Part shown: positions 60,594-64,000 of the stretch, in pieces
Layout: every line of letters starts with the position of its first letter
Position numbering within the stretch: position 1 is the stretch's first letter
Assembly (NCBI RefSeq): GCF_901933205.1
Contig: NC_044573.1
Location: 51,021,493 to 51,085,492 of the forward strand
Source: Camarhynchus parvulus
Taxonomy: Eukaryota > Chordata > Aves > Passeriformes > Thraupidae
Direction of reading: 5' to 3'
Length of the DNA stretch: 64,000 bases
The notes under the pieces: generated by a model
The model's database searches: none
What the model was told of the DNA's origin: nothing
What the model saw: the letters and a program-made list of their open reading frames with translations, nothing else
Program-made: the position numbers and the translations under genes

Positions 60594-62544
60594 CTAGAAT
60601 TTTAGTCAACCTGTTGAGCGTTTGTTACTTAAAAGGTTTTATGTTTTTGCAGTTCTTTGTATTTTCATTTCTCTCCAAGCAAAGTTCCATATTATACTTC
60701 AGGATTCCTACAGAAGTCTTTAAAAAGTGCATTGCAGAGGAGGTCATCCTTTATGAAAAGGTGAAGATCTTTTCAAATTAGTTGGATTTACTAATACTGG
60801 AAGCAGTGTTCTCAAATTTTTGAAGTAATTTCAGGTGGAATATTTAACAGTGTCCTTTGTAAGTGAAGTTTAAGAAGCACAAGCCTAAGTATGATCACAT
60901 TCCAGAATGTGATTGTAACAGTAGTATTTGAGACTGTACAATACTGACCTATGAGAAACTAACAGCAGAGAAACTTCTTGCCTGAAGCAGAATTGTGGGG
61001 AGGAGGTGTTTTGTGTGCAGACATATCAGTGTAATACATGTAATACATGCAATATAATGCATGTAAATTCAATGGTGAGCTATAGGAATGCCTTTCAAAA
61101 AACAATTATTACCTTGTTTGCAAATATTGGGAAAATGTTAGGTACAAATATATAAGTACTGCTGTCAAAGGCTGTTCTCAATGTGAGATTTTAGATGTAC
61201 TAGCATAGGGCCAAAAGTTAGCATTTAATTGTTTGGCATTCCAAATGAATGATCTTTGGTTTTCTTCTTTTTCATGTCAGCTTTAAAATAGGAGCGCATT
61301 ACAAAAAGAATGAGAACACACATTCAGAGGAAGTTAAATTTACAAAAGATCAAATGTCGTTTCTGTTATTGTAAAGTCTTTGTGCTAATGTTTTGGTTGA
61401 GATTGGAAAATGCCCATGCTTATATAAAGTGTAATTCTTGCGTACTTTTACAGTATCCTTTGTCGTGCGGTTTATGGAATTAGAGCCTGAGCCAGGATAT
61501 CTGGGCTAGGAAAACCTAGACTTTTATGCCAAGTTTCTAAACCACCAAACCATCCTGGTGCTGACAGCAACCATTTTTCACAATCACCTCAGTATCTATT
61601 TTTAAACACTGGAATTTTAACCAAGTTTGTTGGGAAAAGGAGCAATACTTTTTTCTTACTGCATCATCACCTTTCAATGCACAGCTGTAGTAACAAGAGA
61701 ACTGGACAAAACATGAATTTCCATTAGATATTTCACTATCAATCAAGAAAAGAGTATTAGTGCTGCCAGCAGAGCTCTCCTTGGCTTACAAGAGTATTGG
61801 AACAGTCTGATTATAGACACTGTTGTAATGCCCTAAATGATCTCAGAATAGGAAACTTATTTATAAGAGCATTGAAAACAAACTTGAAAGAGGGAAGGCA
61901 TATGCCAGGGGAGAAAAAGAAATCACATTCTTCACAGAATGAGAGTGGGCACAGAAGTGATTGCAGAAGAAGTTCTTAAAATCCCACATGGAATGGAAAC
62001 AGGACAATTACTTTAATGAGGTTGTCTAATTTCTTTAGAACTTTGAAAGTGATGAGAAAAAATGCTGGCTCTTAAGGCAGAAGATTACAGGGGGATAGAA
62101 GAGGTAGAAAGGAGCACTAGAATGACAGGGGAAAAAAACCATAACTTTTTTTTAATGCAGTCTGGAACAAATGTAACTTTACAGCCCAGGAGAAAGTTAA
62201 CCTAGTTGACAAAACAGCAGAATGTAAAGTTGAGCTATAAACGGGAAGCAACAAAAATGCAAGTTGACAGCATTCTGAAAATGGAGAGTAGATCCTCTCA
62301 TCCTAAGAATCTATGCTTATTAAATATGTCATATTTATTAAGTAATTAAAATTGACTTGATGTACCCTTTTGGAGAACTTGGGAGATTGCATAAGTTACT
62401 GCCTAGTATCTGCAAAAAACTACAGGGGTCTGTTTGCCTTAAAATGCTATCTACTGATTTTGTGCTTTCCTTCCTGTTTTGATTTGCCTCCCCATTTTCA
62501 GTGTCTGTGTTCAATCTGTGGTGTTCCCATAGCTGGGAGGAGGT

Positions 62545-62598
62545 TGCTGTAGTTTAACACAATGCTGAGTCTGCTGTAGTTTAATACAGTGCTAAGTC
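62545..62598 (+). repeat. 27-bp diverged tandem duplication
   Basis: TGCTGTAGTTTAACACAATG at 62545 and TGCTGTAGTTTAATACAGTG at 62572, each followed by CTRAGTC, with three differences over 27 bases. Confidence 0.9.
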
Positions 62599-63036
62599 TG
62601 AGTGATAGCCTGCATGTTTAGGCATTCTTGGGTAATTTGCAAAGATTATTTGGTCCGGGTTTTAGCTGGTATGTGCTGTAAAGAAAGAGGTAGTCATTGT
62701 ACTTCCATTCTTTGAAGAGCTTCAGAGTCTCTTTGGCAGCAGTATGACTGCAACATCTAAAGAAGGATATATAGAAAAAACTACTCAGAGTTATTTCACA
62801 AGTCAGAGCCCAACAAACTAATCTGTAGAAGTTTGGAGACCTCCAGCTAAGTAGTTGATGCAATTGTAAACTTTCCTTTGCCTCAATTAGCCCATCTATA
62901 AAATGGGATTATTTATATTTAACATTTATTAATATAGTCAGGATTTTTTGTAATTCTGACAAGTAACGAGAGGACAAGGGCTGATCATTATAAGTTCCCC
63001 AAATAAACAGAATTTGTAGGTGAGGCAGAGAAGGTG

Positions 63037-63098
63037 TTTTTTTGGCGGGTTTTTTTTTTGTTGTTTTGTTCTGGGTTGGGTTTTTGGGGTTTTTTTTT
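63037..63098. repeat. T/G low-complexity tract
   Basis: Runs of T up to about ten bases mixed with GGGTTGGG and TTGTTGTTTTG. No element body recognised beside it. Confidence 0.8.
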
Positions 63099-63779
63099 GC
63101 CTTATCTCAACCCACTAGTTGTTTTCCATCTTGTTTTCTCTCCCCTGTCCCACTGGGAAGGGGAGTGATGGAGTAGCTTGGTGGGCACCTGATGTTAGGA
63201 TAATTTAGGGAACAATGGGCAGAAATTAGAAGATTTGAGATACAGAAACATGGTAGTTGTAAATGACAGGCAGGAATATATAAAGTAGTAGCATCTAAGG
63301 CAAATCTTAAAATATTGAATTTATCAGAGGTCCAAATTAACCTCCTTTCTACAATACTGAAATAAGTATAAATGCAGTAATAAGAACCTTTAATAGAATT
63401 AGACAATTGTATTTTTAAAAAAAAGCTGTGATCAACTTTAGACCTGCTATTCTAACTACAAGACTAAGCAAGAAATTACTTCAGATGGTGAACAAAAGCC
63501 TTTGAAGTTCAAATATGGGTATGGTAGTATATAGTATATTTCCTCCTTGCCCTTTCATTCTTCCCCTCATCCCAAGTGGTTTGGGACATGGAGTTTTTAG
63601 AAAATGAATGCAATGAATTTAATTTACTTAAAATGAACTAATGCTTGACATAAGACTCTAAAAATACTTGAATAGAAATAGATTAAGATGAGAATTGAAA
63701 ACGGGATTAAAGCTGGTGGAAAAAGAGATTGCAGTAAATTCTAAATTATTTTCAGAATGGAAATGGAGAGAGATCAGCC

Positions 63780-63900
63780 TAGGGACACATCCTGTTTCAC
63801 ATATCAGTGACTTAGGTTGAGGTCACCATCTAAGTTATACGTAATTTGTGGATGAGATGAAGTTGGGAAGGGTTGCAAGACCTGCAGAGAACTGGGGAAA
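63780..63900 (+). mobile_element. Old CR1-like LINE remnant
   Basis: The order of words CATATCAGTGACTTAGGTTGA, TTTGTGGATGAGATGAAGTT and GGGAAGGGTTGCAAGA resembles the CR1/L3-like ORF2 segment that encodes a stretch of the type ISDL-D then FADD-TKLG. In CR1 the same order runs: ATCAGTGACTTGGATGA, then AATTTGC(A/G)GATGACAC, then AAGCTGGG. Heavily mutated with small indels, so an ancient copy. It may extend beyond the right edge. Confidence 0.45.
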
Positions 63901-64000
63901 ATCCTGTGATTTTAACTGAAGGATTAGAATGGAGTGAAACTGAAAACACAACATTCACTGAAACTGCAGACACAATTAATTCACTTAGGTTCTAACAAGA

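Larger units (their letters stand above)
60594..63699. other. Intergenic DNA, right side
   Basis: AT-rich sequence without a recognisable exon. It contains a 27-bp near-tandem duplication (62545-62598) and a T/G-rich low-complexity stretch at 63037-63098. In human the next gene after VTA1 is ADGRG6; I see no part of it here. Confidence 0.6.

Noticed and set aside
58261..64000. First exon of ADGRG6 downstream of VTA1
   Set aside because: It would be expected next by synteny, but no signal-peptide exon, CUB domain exon or second CpG-island promoter outside the LTR is visible.
1..64000. CRISPR arrays, operons, phage or insertion sequences
   Set aside because: The window is vertebrate nuclear DNA; the only regular arrays are a minisatellite and simple repeats without spacers.

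Overview
The window reads as a bird genome, most likely a songbird (passerine). Genes are split into short exons with canonical GT/AG introns, the background is AT-rich, and promoters sit in sharp CpG islands. The repeats are avian: several CR1 LINE 3' ends, ERV long terminal repeats with CpG/GC-rich interiors, and one SINE whose head is a tRNA-Ile and whose tail is a CR1 3' end. That SINE matches what I know of the passerine TguSINE1 family. No prokaryotic, plasmid or viral-genome features are present.

Three protein genes are recognisable, in the order NMBR - GJE1 - VTA1, the order I know from human 6q24. (1) The first coding exon of NMBR, the neuromedin B receptor, lies on the minus strand (5937-6352) below a CpG island at about 6.5-7.1 kb. 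Its remaining exons are not in the leftmost 5.9 kb and must lie beyond the left edge. (2) GJE1, connexin 23, is complete on the plus strand in three exons (13120-14726) and encodes 205 residues with only four extracellular cysteines. A G-rich hexanucleotide array lies directly upstream of it. (3) VTA1, an ESCRT-III/VPS4 cofactor, is complete on the plus strand in eight exons spread over 19630-56311 and encodes 306 residues. It starts in a CpG island with ETS-like and CTCF-like motifs.

Region by region: 1-5936 is NMBR intron 1 with a possible decayed LINE fragment near 2.2-2.6 kb. 7.1-12.5 kb is intergenic. 12.55-12.89 kb is the G-rich array, followed by GJE1. 14.7-19.6 kb is intergenic and holds a sense-oriented ERV LTR ending 565 bp before the VTA1 start codon. 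19.7-56.2 kb is VTA1, whose introns carry a 47-bp minisatellite, CR1 copies, the SINE, and a solo LTR nested inside a CR1. From about 58.3 kb to the end I see no gene; there is a 1.24-kb solo LTR with 5-bp target duplications and an old CR1 remnant at the right edge.

The three genes are not a functional unit: a peptide receptor, a lens-type connexin and a membrane-trafficking cofactor happen to be neighbours. I found no convincing evidence of a new biological system. The items most worth checking are the LTR upstream of VTA1, the G-rich array before GJE1, the VTA1 intronic minisatellite, the CTCF-like sites, and the NAGNAG acceptor in VTA1.
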